From a virus: a DNA stretch of 20,336 bases. Under the pieces are notes generated by a model. The model had not been told where the DNA came from and searched no databases. It saw only the letters and a program-made list of their open reading frames with translations. Positions 1 to 9,900 of the stretch are shown here, piece by piece; position 1 is the first letter of the stretch; every line of letters starts with the position of its first letter. The stretch spans positions 37,403 through 57,738 of the IMG/VR virus record IMGVR_UViG_3300002514_000032. One strand, 5' to 3'. The position numbers were made by a program, and so were the translations under genes.

Positions 1-3000
1 GCACTAATATATGTATTTGGTCCTGGAGGTGTGTTAGCGTTAAATATGCATTGTTGCCATCCCGATGGGTCACATTCCCAGGTACACCAATCTTCACAAT
101 CCTGAAGACTAGTAAAGGGACCCGGGTACAATGGGTCACCTGGTGGGATAGGGAAACACCCTCCAGGATTACTAGGGTCTGTAGAACAATTTTGTAAAGT
201 ATCACAATAATAGGTCATCGCACTTATTCCACAACAATCCAAAGATGGGAATAGTGACATACAATCATTATAGGAAGCAAATGGAAATAGTGGGTTAAAT
301 ATTCCCGCTGGTACTGGGGGGAATGTTGGGTAGGGTGGTGCTATAGTATTTGTGTTTGTGTTATTTAACCAATCTTGTTGTACAACACATCCGGTTTCAT
401 CAATAGTCATAGGGTCGTTATCCAAATCACCACAATAACAACTTGCCATACACTCTGATTCACAAGTACTCGACGTATAACAATTTTGTGCAGTTTGTGC
501 AGCTAAACTAGCCGGTGCAATACATGGTATACCACTAACAATAAGTGAATTCTCACATCCGTCCACAGTACATTCATAGGTGGACGCGGTTACATTGCCC
601 AAACAGGTTTGACATCCTAAAGGTGGTAGTCCTGGTGTTTTAAGACATTTTTCCCAACAATTTGGTGTTCCGTTAGGAGCAAATGGGTCACCGCCAGGAA
701 TACCGGTATTAGTTGGGTCATTACAATCATAAAAACCAAAATTAAAAGGACACGTACAAATATAACAACATAATGGGTCTGAAGGGTCTGCCCAAGAAAC
801 AACATCGTCTTGTTGGTAGTTTGTGTACATACTGTCCCAGGTACCCATATCATTTAAAACTGCAGAAGTAATACCTGAACATGCACACTCACACCCCGCT
901 TCCTCACATGTTCCACTTGGGTGTGTCAACAGACAATCTTGCATGGTACAATAGGGTAAGCCAGGATTTGCTATAACGGGATTATAGGTATAACAAAAGG
1001 AGCCCATATTAAATGGGTCATACACACAAGGGTAATTACCTAGTGGTGGTAAGGGGTTGGACGCGTTTGGTCCTGGATTAATGGTGGGGTCATCTTCACA
1101 ATATACATTACAACAGGAACTACCGGAACAACATTCCTCAACAGTATTATAGATACCGCCTGGACTAGGATACCATCCTTGCCAATTTTGGAAGAACGTG
1201 TCCGCGGATGCACAATAACCGATACTAACTAAGGTACCACTACCATCATCCTCCAACCAGCAATCCCAACCACCTGTACAATCACAATACGGAGTACAAG
1301 CTGTTTCAGTTGGGTAAGTTCCCAGTGCTGGATTAGGACCATATAGTCCTAGAGGATTTGTACCTGCTGATATGGTAGGACAACATGTGAGTTGTACACA
1401 GGGGCAGCCGGGTTCGTCTGTTCTACAGGACCAACACATTTCACAATCCGTACACGCAGAAAGACAGGCATTTAGGGTACTATAATTACCACAACCAAAA
1501 CCATTATAGCATGGTTCGCATGGTGTAGTTCCTGGTGCCGGCGGATTTCCTACTGGGTATTGAATTGGGATAAGTGGGTCTATACAGTTATATCCACATA
1601 CTGCGGTATAAGGTGCGGTTAGTGCAAAACCATAAGAATAAGCTCCAGTAGAAGCACTGTATTCACATTCTGCTAGTGTCATAGTTTGTCCTGGTGTTAG
1701 TACACATCCTTGGTCACATGTCCAGAAATAACCAGTAGTGTCACAACAACCAGATTCACAATCAATTCCTGTAAAGTATGGGCTTGTCCATAAGTCAAAA
1801 TTATTAGCAATCCAGGTTGGTGTATTAGGGAGTGGCGATGGTGGTACTAAACTATATATATTAGTCATTATGTTAGTATAACTACCTGGGTCAGTCTGGG
1901 AGGTACCCGCAGCCCAATCCATAGCACAAGATATTTCGGTACAACATTGGGCACCGGTAGGGGTGGTACAGGACCACGCCATAGGGTCACACTGTACAGT
2001 ACAACCTGTCTGAGAATCAAATAATACTCCATTACCTATAGGCCCTAAAGTAAAATAAAGTGGGTCGGTGTAGTCTATTTCGGTACACCCACTACAACCA
2101 CTTAAACAGTACCAAGCTGTGTCTGCAGAACATTCACCACCATTATAAGAATATATACATCCTTGATTACCACCATAAAATGTAAAACTATTAGGTGTTT
2201 GGCCGGAAATCATCTCACAAATTAATGGTCCTGGATTTCCTAAATCTGGAGGGCATATCCAACTTACACAACCTATATAATCCCAACTAGATGAATTTGT
2301 TAATGCGGTAGGTGGTGGTGCTGGGGCTGCCATATCCACTAGAGCTTGGAAACAGTCTCCATTTGGCCCCTCAACAAATTGACCTACATAATAATCGTTT
2401 CCAGGTATATATGTACCCCCAAACATAGGTTGGGGTCCTGCTGAGGTAGGAAATAATATCGGGGTTGGGAATTGTAGGGACACATCATTACATGGTGTTT
2501 GGGTTCCTGGTGGACACGCTACACAATCTGGTGAACAGGCTTCCCAAATATGTACATCACTACCACCAGATTGGTTTTGCCAAATCCCTGAAGATAATAA
2601 TGTAGCGGGTGGCCACCCAGCCCATGGGTCTGGTGTTGTACTTGTTTGGTCTATGGAATGCACCGCCATAAAACAACAACATGTATTATATGTTTCATCA
2701 TATACAATATCCCCAACAGCATAATCTACAAATTGACTCCACACTCCTTGATTTATATTAAAAGCTATTGGTGTTGGTGTGAAAGTTACTCTATCCACAT
2801 ATTCGTCCTTTGTTTCACACCAAGCACAGTCTTCGTCGGGACATGGTGCACATTGAGCACCACCAAACATACTTGGGTCAATACCACAACTCGTAGCTAC
2901 AAAAATAGTAATACCATTAGTGAAATCATAAAAATCTATTGGGGTGTTATTAAGTCCTGTAGATGTGACAGTGTAACCCGTATATGTAGGTGTAGCAGCA

Positions 3001-4232
3001 AATATCTGTCCCTGCATACCTTGTTGTATCGACCCATCAATAGGGTCTATAACATCACCACCTATAGGCACCCACACCCCTAATACAAAACCACCTGCTA
3101 AATCGGGGGATGTAACCGTAGAACTATATGTTTGAAAAGTTCCTAATATACTTTCAGACACACCACTGAATTCAAAACAAGGTGTTGGTGAATTTGCACT
3201 ATACGCATTAATGTCTATCCCTGAGTCTAATGGTCCCCAATCTTGGAGTCCACCTGGAGAAGTTGTATACATCAAAGCACCGGAAGGGTCCAATACTTGG
3301 ACGGGTGCAGGTGGATACGCTACCTGTAAAGCAGCAAAAGATAAGGCTGGAGTTGTAATAACCTTAGTTGTTTTCATCTTTCCCCAAGGAGTGTCTTGGG
3401 TTAGAATAATTTTTCTTTGCATTGGTGGTGTTGCTGGGTATGTAAAGTTTGCTGTAAGATTAGGAAATTGTAAGGTTTGACACCCTCCACCACCAAAACA
3501 TATTGGGTCATTACAGTCACAACCATACCAACTTATAATAAAAGGAGAATCTTGTAATGTTTTATAATATCCAAAATCAGTAGTGTTAGTTATTCTTATA
3601 TCTAACCCAGTACTTGTCATTGAAGAAAATACAAAATTATTAAAAATGTCTTTTTGTTCTACATTACCGTCCCACATAGAATAGTGACCTATATCATTAA
3701 AATCTTGGTCAAGGAAAATTGTTAGTTGGTTTGTGTGTTCGTCTAAATAATTAATGCAGTTACATGGAGGCCCATAATTCGCCGTTAAATTAATAGCTAC
3801 TTGATTGTGTAGGGGTATACGTATGTCGGAATTGGTAATTTGGTAAATATCAATTATTTCATTGTAACTACCTGTTGTGACTGTACTGGCGGAGGTTGAT
3901 TTTAACCCCATGAATAACATATAAAGATGCCCGTCTAAACTTAAACATTCGGTAAGACCGGTGATGGTGGGGTCTATATAAATTGTATCCCATAATATAA
4001 TACACGGATTAGTAATCGAACAATCTCTAAGTTCTTGTGGGAAAGTACTCATGTCACCACTCAAAGCTTGGTCTACCATACTATAGGTGGAGTTGTACAT
4101 AGTTATACCTGAACAGTCATAACTAGTGTTTATAGGCCAGTAATTAGTACCACCACTACAGGGAATACTCCCGTATGTTGGTGTGAGTCCAGATGATGGA
4201 GGTCTTTTTAATCTTATTTTTTGTATTTCCAT
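1..4232 (-). CDS. Giant Cys-rich repeat virion protein, probable tail adhesin/fibre (partial, 3' end outside window)
   Basis: The frame is open from the ATG at 4232 (Met-Glu-Ile-Gln-Lys) to the window edge with no stop, giving at least 1410 residues. The start lies 3 nt after the preceding stop. Residues 1 to about 430 are an ordinary, Cys-poor beta-type sequence rich in Thr, Ser, Asn and Gly. From about residue 430 onward the chain is extremely rich in Cys, Pro and Gly, with roughly 93 Cys in the last 980 visible residues. Two short motifs recur: Trp-x-Cys (WTC, WSC twice, WYC, WIC, WEC, WDC) and Gly-x-[Tyr/Phe]-x-[Thr/Ser]-x3-Cys-x3-Cys. At least three segments resemble CBM5/12 chitin-binding modules. 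There is no signal peptide. I do not recognise the whole protein. Its position at the end of a baseplate cluster, its size and its carbohydrate-binding look suggest a host-recognition fibre or adhesin; this is inference. Confidence 0.8.
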   Translation of the reverse strand, partial: MEIQKIRLKRPPSSGLTPTYGSIPCSGGTNYWPINTSYDCSGITMYNSTYSMVDQALSGDMSTFPQELRDCSITNPCIILWDTIYIDPTITGLTECLSLDGHLYMLFMGLKSTSASTVTTGSYNEIIDIYQITNSDIRIPLHNQVAINLTANYGPPCNCINYLDEHTNQLTIFLDQDFNDIGHYSMWDGNVEQKDIFNNFVFSSMTSTGLDIRITNTTDFGYYKTLQDSPFIISWYGCDCNDPICFGGGGCQTLQFPNLTANFTYPATPPMQRKIILTQDTPWGKMKTTKVITTPALSFAALQVAYPPAPVQVLDPSGALMYTTSPGGLQDWGPLDSGIDINAYSANSPTPCFEFSGVSESILGTFQTYSSTVTSPDLAGGFVLGVWVPIGGDVIDPIDGSIQQGMQGQIFAATPTYTGYTVTSTGLNNTPIDFYDFTNGITIFVATSCGIDPSMFGGAQCAPCPDEDCAWCETKDEYVDRVTFTPTPIAFNINQGVWSQFVDYAVGDIVYDETYNTCCCFMAVHSIDQTSTTPDPWAGWPPATLLSSGIWQNQSGGSDVHIWEACSPDCVACPPGTQTPCNDVSLQFPTPILFPTSAGPQPMFGGTYIPGNDYYVGQFVEGPNGDCFQALVDMAAPAPPPTALTNSSSWDYIGCVSWICPPDLGNPGPLICEMISGQTPNSFTFYGGNQGCIYSYNGGECSADTAWYCLSGCSGCTEIDYTDPLYFTLGPIGNGVLFDSQTGCTVQCDPMAWSCTTPTGAQCCTEISCAMDWAAGTSQTDPGSYTNIMTNIYSLVPPSPLPNTPTWIANNFDLWTSPYFTGIDCESGCCDTTGYFWTCDQGCVLTPGQTMTLAECEYSASTGAYSYGFALTAPYTAVCGYNCIDPLIPIQYPVGNPPAPGTTPCEPCYNGFGCGNYSTLNACLSACTDCEMCWSCRTDEPGCPCVQLTCCPTISAGTNPLGLYGPNPALGTYPTETACTPYCDCTGGWDCWLEDDGSGTLVSIGYCASADTFFQNWQGWYPSPGGIYNTVEECCSGSSCCNVYCEDDPTINPGPNASNPLPPLGNYPCVYDPFNMGSFCYTYNPVIANPGLPYCTMQDCLLTHPSGTCEEAGCECACSGITSAVLNDMGTWDSMYTNYQQDDVVSWADPSDPLCCYICTCPFNFGFYDCNDPTNTGIPGGDPFAPNGTPNCWEKCLKTPGLPPLGCQTCLGNVTASTYECTVDGCENSLIVSGIPCIAPASLAAQTAQNCYTSSTCESECMASCYCGDLDNDPMTIDETGCVVQQDWLNNTNTNTIAPPYPTFPPVPAGIFNPLFPFASYNDCMSLFPSLDCCGISAMTYYCDTLQNCSTDPSNPGGCFPIPPGDPLYPGPFTSLQDCEDWCTWECDPSGWQQCIFNANTPPGPNTYIS
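72..2261 (-). repeat. Degenerate Cys-rich protein repeats (W-x-C and G-x-Y-x-T-x3-C motifs)
   Basis: These repeats are seen at the protein level inside the giant gene. Trp-x-Cys codons lie at about 2253-2261, 2106-2114, 1968-1976, 1716-1724, 1425-1433, 1260-1268 and 72-80. The partner motif Gly-x-Tyr/Phe-x-Thr/Ser-x3-Cys lies at about 1452-1490 (GNYSTLNACLSAC), 1284-1322 (GTYPTETACTPYC), around 1125-1160 (GIYNTVEECC) and 84-122 (GPFTSLQDCEDWC). Pro/Gly-rich loops of variable length separate them, so the repeats are not visible at the DNA level. I read this as a chain of small Cys-stabilised modules, bonded either by disulfides or by metal; the sequence does not say which. Confidence 0.6.
750..845 (-). 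other. Possible CBM5/12-like module 3 (short) in the giant protein
   Basis: A Gly-Thr-Trp-Asp-x-Met-Tyr-x-Asn-Tyr-x2-Asp-Asp-Val-Val segment is followed by Cys-Cys-Tyr-x-Cys-x-Cys. It mirrors the Trp...Tyr-x2-GD-x-V...CysCys pattern of the first module but lacks an obvious closing Trp loop. It may be a truncated or strongly diverged copy. Confidence 0.3.
2268..2405 (-). other. CBM5/12-like module 2 in the giant protein
   Basis: Residues about 610-655 of the giant protein follow the same plan: a Pro-Gly-Asn-Asp-Tyr-Tyr start, Val-Gly-Gln-Phe-Val, a Gly-Asp-Cys-Phe-Gln-Ala strand, a Pro-rich loop and a closing Ser-Trp-Asp-Tyr. The Gly-Asp-x-Val core is replaced by Gly-Gln-Phe-Val. The Cys-Phe-Gln-Ala strand parallels the Cys-Phe-Met-Ala strand of module 1, which supports duplication of the same domain. 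Confidence 0.4.
2580..2741 (-). other. CBM5/12-like (chitin-binding type) module 1 in the giant protein
   Basis: Residues about 498-551 of the giant protein read Trp-x5-Tyr-x-Val-Gly-Asp-Ile-Val-Tyr, then a CysCysCys-Phe-x-Ala strand, a Pro-containing loop and closing aromatic Trp residues (DPWAGW, then GIWQNQ). The order W...Y-x2-GD-x-V...aromatic/Cys...P...W is typical of CBM5/12 and related modules, which bind chitin or other beta-glycans through exposed aromatic residues. The match is by eye, and the triple Cys is not usual for the family. Confidence 0.45.
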
Positions 4233-4235
4233 ATG

Positions 4236-5123
4236 TTACGCTGATATATATTCATAAAACATTATTTCGTCACCCACCATGGTCCCCGTTTGTACCGACA
4301 CCACACCCGACATCATATTTAGACTACTGAAGGGGTGTACTGTATATCTATATCGTGGTGGTTCTGGGCCGTCCTCCACTCTAAGTATTACTTGATAAAA
4401 GAACCAATCTTCATACGAGTATGGTCCTGGTTCAAGTATACCTGTCCCTGGTTGAATTGGTGGTTGGGTAACCATTCTAATTACTCTCCCGTCTTTTGCG
4501 TTATAGAATTTACAACTCATATAAAAGGTATTACCTGTGAATAAATCTCTATTTTTTAACCATTGTATGTAATAGTTTTCATTTCTACCTTGTTCGGTAG
4601 ATAATATCGCTTCAGGGACATATACACCATACATAGGCATGGGTGTTGGTACGGGTGGTAGATTGGCCATTTGTGCCCAATATTCTACTGGGTCTTCCGA
4701 AACAATGACTAGTTTTTGTTCTTTTCTACAGTTATTCGCTGGCATTACACTACTAAACATTATCTTTTGTTCGGATTTAATTGGTGAATCGTAAAAGTCA
4801 AATTTAAAAAAACTTTTTTTAAAGGCTTGTCGTGTTCTCGCTAATTCATAGTCTTTATACCCTAAAATATTAAAATCGTCATGATAAGTTCCCGAGGAGA
4901 AAAATAAGAACTTATAATAGATTTTATAATCGTTATGGGGATTGTAGTGGGAGTACCTAGTGGTTTCATAATCTTGTATAAAGTTTATATTATCTTGTAA
5001 CTGTACTTCTTCCCAAGTTTTTATTAACTCCTCACGACCAATTTCATCAAATTTTTGACCCATTGGTATTGTTATTTGTTTCTCATTAAGGGAAACTTTC
5101 ATATGTACTCTATTCGCAGTCAT
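4236..5123 (-). CDS. Unknown virion-module protein (295 aa)
   Basis: I do not recognise this protein. It is a soluble mixed alpha/beta sequence without signal peptide or membrane segment. The N-terminal third is charged and aromatic (Tyr/Phe/Asp/Lys-rich). A Pro-rich linker lies near residues 155-165 (PPVPTPMPMYG). The C-terminal third looks like beta strands. It contains only two Cys, unlike its giant neighbour. The first ATG overlaps the end of the upstream gene by 14 nt; a second ATG at codon 8 (position 5102) is a plausible alternative start, and neither has a Shine-Dalgarno sequence. It sits between a 599-aa unknown and the giant adhesin-like gene in a baseplate operon. T4 has gp8 (334 aa) in a comparable place, but I see no motif proving that identity. 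Confidence 0.8.
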   Translation of the reverse strand: MTANRVHMKVSLNEKQITIPMGQKFDEIGREELIKTWEEVQLQDNINFIQDYETTRYSHYNPHNDYKIYYKFLFFSSGTYHDDFNILGYKDYELARTRQAFKKSFFKFDFYDSPIKSEQKIMFSSVMPANNCRKEQKLVIVSEDPVEYWAQMANLPPVPTPMPMYGVYVPEAILSTEQGRNENYYIQWLKNRDLFTGNTFYMSCKFYNAKDGRVIRMVTQPPIQPGTGILEPGPYSYEDWFFYQVILRVEDGPEPPRYRYTVHPFSSLNMMSGVVSVQTGTMVGDEIMFYEYISA

Positions 5124-6909
5124 CGATAAATGTTGATAATATATTTATGGTCTCAGCCGTGTAATTGTGTAAAATTGGTTCTATAATAAATTCTAAATTA
5201 TGATGCGGATAATGAGCGTCATTTAGGTAGGGATAACTTACACCATTAACTTCATCATCATAAAATTCTATTGGTAATATCGGTCTCCATCTAAATGTGT
5301 TGTCAACTAAAGAATAAACACTGTATTGTGGTGATGTAAATAGTGAATCATTATGTCTTATACTGTTTGATAGTTTTTTTATAGGTATCCTATTATGTGG
5401 ACGATATTTGTATATAGACTTTATAAATTCTGGTGCACTTGCGGTACCCACCTCATATATAACATTTTTATTAAATTTTAAAGAGTATCCAAGTTCCGAA
5501 ATTATACGTTCTTTTAACTCTAATAAGTTATATTCCACAAAAGCTCCCCTAAAGGTACTACCACTAGCTGGTAGAGGGGAAACACCACTTGTGGTATTTT
5601 GTAAAACATTAGATGGGTTAGTATCGTTATCTACAAATGGGTCTATCACCCCTATTTTTCTAAAATTCCAATCCCAACCATACCCTGCTGGTGAACCCGC
5701 ACCGTTATAATGCCACATTAAATTTCTATTAGTGGGAAAAATACTTAAATATAAATCTGTTAATGGTCTATTATGGTTATCATAGTAACTATCAACATCA
5801 ATATCTAGGGTACATACCCAGGTATAGGATTTAAATTCCTCTAATATAGTTGTTGTGCCAGGATAGGTTGCTGGTGTTTTTTTCGCTTTAAAAACTCTAC
5901 CTTTTTTATTATACACACCAACCTCAAAACCTGTCCTATCAAGGGTGTAATCATTAGGTTGTGTTATCAATTTATGTTGATGACAATAATAATTGGACCT
6001 ACTTTCTGTAAGATTATCAGGATTGATTATTCTTTTTAGTGTTCCTACTGGATTGTTTACTATGGATGTTGGGTTTAGACCAACTGTATTAATATTTATA
6101 ACGTATTCCTCACTATTAGCAAACTCATTACCTAATGAGTCTACTTTAAATAAATTTTGTTGGGTTGTCCAAGTCCCCGATGGTATTGTATATGTTAAAC
6201 TAATCTCAAACATTAAATTAGCGTTTCCTTGTGTGGTGGGTGTTGGTTGTAATTCAATATATTCTCCTGGTGATACACCATGTGGTACTGGAGTAGTAAA
6301 TCGAACGGTCTCTCTTCCCGCGTCATCTATAAGTGTTTCAACAGTAAATGGAATTCCGTCCGACGCAATAAAATCCATATATGAAGGTGTACTATATTCA
6401 GTATAAAACTGCATTGGTTCATCGTCATTTGAGTGGCTAATGTAGGACATATATAGTATCCAATTATCCGTATATGCCGAGAACACACTGTATGTAGATG
6501 ATGCTGCATTATCACCGTATATTGTGGGGGGTATAAAATCAAATGTCATCGCAGGTGGCATTCCTACACATGGAGGTCCTGCGGAGGGGTTGGTTGGGTA
6601 CGCTACTGGGTCTGGACATCCTAGGTAATCGGGTTTAAAATACATATAACCCAAAAAATTACTGTCTGAAGTTTCTCCCGATATGACATTATTGTATAGT
6701 ATGTCTATCTTACCATACATTCTATAGGTTGTACAATAGTCTCGTTCAAAGTCAAATTGGTCCGCTAGATTTAAAACTAAATTTCTATCTCCTTGTATTA
6801 AAGTCCTTTCATCGGAACTTAATAATGGTTGTAAACTAATATCTTTATTAACTGAACCAGCGAATTTAGAAACACCTCTTACTATTCTTATGTTTTTTTC
6901 GTTACTCAT
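5110..6909 (-). CDS. Unknown structural/baseplate-module protein (599 aa)
   Basis: I do not recognise this protein. The sequence is rich in Tyr, Asn, Thr, Pro and Asp with strand-like stretches throughout, as in large phage tail proteins, and has few Cys and no signal or membrane segment. The N-terminus is basic (SNEKNIRIVRGVSK), and the C-terminal 100 residues are rich in Tyr, His and Pro. Its ATG overlaps the stop of the 1161-aa gene as TAATG (positions 6907-6911), so translation is probably coupled. It overlaps the next gene by 14 nt. Position after gp25, gp6 and the 1161-aa protein suggests a baseplate wedge or fibre-attachment part. Function is inferred from context only. Confidence 0.82.
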   Translation of the reverse strand: MSNEKNIRIVRGVSKFAGSVNKDISLQPLLSSDERTLIQGDRNLVLNLADQFDFERDYCTTYRMYGKIDILYNNVISGETSDSNFLGYMYFKPDYLGCPDPVAYPTNPSAGPPCVGMPPAMTFDFIPPTIYGDNAASSTYSVFSAYTDNWILYMSYISHSNDDEPMQFYTEYSTPSYMDFIASDGIPFTVETLIDDAGRETVRFTTPVPHGVSPGEYIELQPTPTTQGNANLMFEISLTYTIPSGTWTTQQNLFKVDSLGNEFANSEEYVININTVGLNPTSIVNNPVGTLKRIINPDNLTESRSNYYCHQHKLITQPNDYTLDRTGFEVGVYNKKGRVFKAKKTPATYPGTTTILEEFKSYTWVCTLDIDVDSYYDNHNRPLTDLYLSIFPTNRNLMWHYNGAGSPAGYGWDWNFRKIGVIDPFVDNDTNPSNVLQNTTSGVSPLPASGSTFRGAFVEYNLLELKERIISELGYSLKFNKNVIYEVGTASAPEFIKSIYKYRPHNRIPIKKLSNSIRHNDSLFTSPQYSVYSLVDNTFRWRPILPIEFYDDEVNGVSYPYLNDAHYPHHNLEFIIEPILHNYTAETINILSTFIDDCE

Positions 6910-9900
6910 TACACTACAGTATCAGCTAATTCTTCATCCACATATAACCTCAAGAATATATTATAAGCGGTTTTACCGGGTCTTAACCCGAAATAATAAA
7001 ATAATGGTTGTGAAAATACGGTAGTACTTAAACTGTTTTGGTCTAGGGTTGGATAATTTCCTGGGTGTAATAATCCACTCCCCGGAGAAGTTGTTAGTGA
7101 GTTCCCCATATCATGTTGAAATTCACCGCTTAGTATTTGTCCGTTAGCAAATAGTCCGTCTATTGGTCCCCCACCACCATCCGAGTCAACAAACCAACCA
7201 GACGGTGCGATACCTGTACCTGTTTGGTATCTCCCTTGGGTCAAGCTCCAATCGTTATATTCACTACCCCATGGTACTCCTGGTGCTCCTTGCATATTCC
7301 ATAGATAATAAGGAATCTCTTGGGTGGAAGCTGATAAGTCTAATGTGGTACACTCTATTAGTTCGTAACCGGTCATCATACTCGCTGTAGCTGAGGTAAA
7401 TATAAATGGGGTCCATCCTATATGGTAAGAAGGGTCTATAGCGTTCACCGCGTTAGGGACGATAATACCGGTAACATTCTCGTCATTAGTTGGTGGGTAT
7501 GTTAATCCTGAAGTTACCTGAGTTGTAACTGGGGCGACACAATCACATTGGCTCATCCCCATAGTTGCTTCATACCCATAAACTCCTAACATACAATTTT
7601 GCATCAAGGCCTGTGCAACATCTCCACCTATTTCTTTATGGGGTCTAGGAAACATAGTAGCAATAACAGCCATCTCTCTATCCATTTTCATATTATATAT
7701 ATCGGAAACTAATTCGGTAATATCTTGAAATGTTGTACTTCCTATTTGGTCTGTAACCGCACATTCTTCTGCAAATTGTGGGTCTAAACATACTTGTTGT
7801 ATACATTGGTTTCGTGACCCCATGTCTGTGATTGTGGTAGGCCAATATATATGTCTCTCCATATCACCATCTGCGTGGTCTGGATTGGTTACTCCACCGC
7901 TACCCCCCCAAAAACTACTACTCCACCAGGGAGCGTAAATACCTTCATCGTCACCAATGAATGTTCCTGTATTAATCGTATTAACTTTAAATGGGGTGCT
8001 TCTATAATAAAACACATTTTCGGTTGGGTGGAGGTATACACATTTTTTACACCATTGGGAGTCAGTGGTGTAGTCATCATTTGAAACATTGTATCTTAGT
8101 TTTGCGTTGAATTGGAATGGGTATAGGAACCCTGTAACCCAATTGTTTTCCCATATGTAATTCATTACTCCGTTACATAGAGCTTGGGACATTTTTTCGC
8201 GTCTTCCCCATTCATGGAACACTTTCATAGACATGTTGGTACCTACACATACTGGGTTAATACATATAATTTTTACGTAACAGCCTCCACCTGCAGCATC
8301 ATCCATATTTCCTGCAACACCGTCATCATTAAACCCATATGAATCATCACAACAAATTTCCACATCATCTGTTTCACCACAACATATATGCCCATTCCAA
8401 ACCCCTAACCCTAACCAAGTACCACTACCATTACAGTTAGGTATACAACCACACGGGTTACCATTCCATGATGACTGTGAAGCTGCAGGCATTCCGTCAC
8501 ATGGCCAATTAGTTGCCAATGTCAGTAAATCACCACTTGCTGTACTTCTACAATTACATTTTTCACACTCAGGATATTTGGTTTGTTTCAAATTAAATAA
8601 CACGAATCCCATTGGGAGTCCTAAATATTCGCATTCAGCCCCACAACCATTACAACTTATACAAAATTGCCCACACCCCAATCCTATTATCCACGGTAGT
8701 AATAGGTTATTAGATATAATCCAGTTTGGAAAGCTGTTTAGGAGTGAATTTAATGCACACAATAACAAACAAATCAACATAATAACCATTATGACTATAA
8801 ACATTATCATACCTAATATAAAAGCTATTGCGGCTACTAGCATTGAGAGGAACCCATATAAGAAACTCATAAGACTAATGAACATACTATAAAGGATAAT
8901 CCAAAAATTATTATTTCTTACAGCACTATTAACTGGGAAAAACATTGCTGATGTAGCACATTGTTGTGCTTGTTCTGGTAATATTTCTTTTATACCTATG
9001 AATTGTCTTCTTCCCCAATGTTTTACATGGTCATGATGTTGAGCTGGTGAATACACCCTATTAAATGTCATGTCATAGAAAAAATCTCTTGCTCCGGGTA
9101 TTAAATTAAGTTGTGCATATGGATGGTAATCATGATATTCTATAGAAAAAGTATAACTAGCCGCCTGTGCAGTACTCCATTGACCACTATTATTTGTGTT
9201 AAATTCTCTAAGATTAGGGACTAGGAAGGACCCTATCCTTCTTAGTCTTGAGCTTCCTCCCGCTTGTTCTGGTCTAATTCTAAATCTACATCTTGCTCGT
9301 GTAGGTACACCAACATTAGGGCTATCCGACATTACTAAATTACCAAACTCATCAGTAATTAAATAATCTAAATTCATCGGAATATGTGTTAAAAAAGCTC
9401 CCGTATCGTCTATTACCCTTCCTCCGTTTGGTAAATAATACCTTTCTAGTACTGGAACTGTTCCTCCAACTCCATTATAAGCTACTGGGTCTTCTTTAAA
9501 AAATGGGGTATATCTTATACAATCTACTATTCCTGGTATGGATATAAGACTACATAACTCACCCATATGTTTTTTAGGTCTACAATTAAGATTTACAGAA
9601 TCTTTATCGGTATCAGTAGCGGTACTCCCCATAAAAACCGCTGTAGGTTCTAGCTTAAATCCAGAATTTGCTAAATCAAAATCAACTCTAGTTATAGCTC
9701 CTTGACATATATCTTCGTCCCCCCAAAATGGTTTTACGTCTATAGATTTTTGTTGATTTAATATTTGTGCTAAAGCGTCTATCGCGTCATCGTCTTTAAA
9801 TCTAGGCCCGTCAAAATCTGATTCTGGGTATCCTTTTTGTTTAAAATCTTCTGGTAACATAGAAAAACACCCCATATCACTTAAATCTACGTCCATTATT

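Noticed and set aside
617-853. A 78-codon minus-strand frame in another phase inside the giant gene
   Set aside because: It is out of phase with the giant frame, which runs through this stretch without a stop and with consistent Cys-rich composition.
2646-3480. Plus-strand open frames of 145 and 89 codons opposite the giant gene
   Set aside because: They lie opposite a continuous coding frame, their products are low-complexity in Cys, Thr, Ile and His without domain character, and every supported gene is on the minus strand.
4236-5123. Naming the 295-aa protein T4 gp8
   Set aside because: Only position and approximate size agree; I found no shared motif that would justify the name.
5141-5150. 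T4-like late promoter (TATAAATA-type) near CATAAATATAT on the minus strand
   Set aside because: The match is imperfect, the site lies inside the 3' end of a coding gene, and such words are common by chance in this AT-rich DNA.
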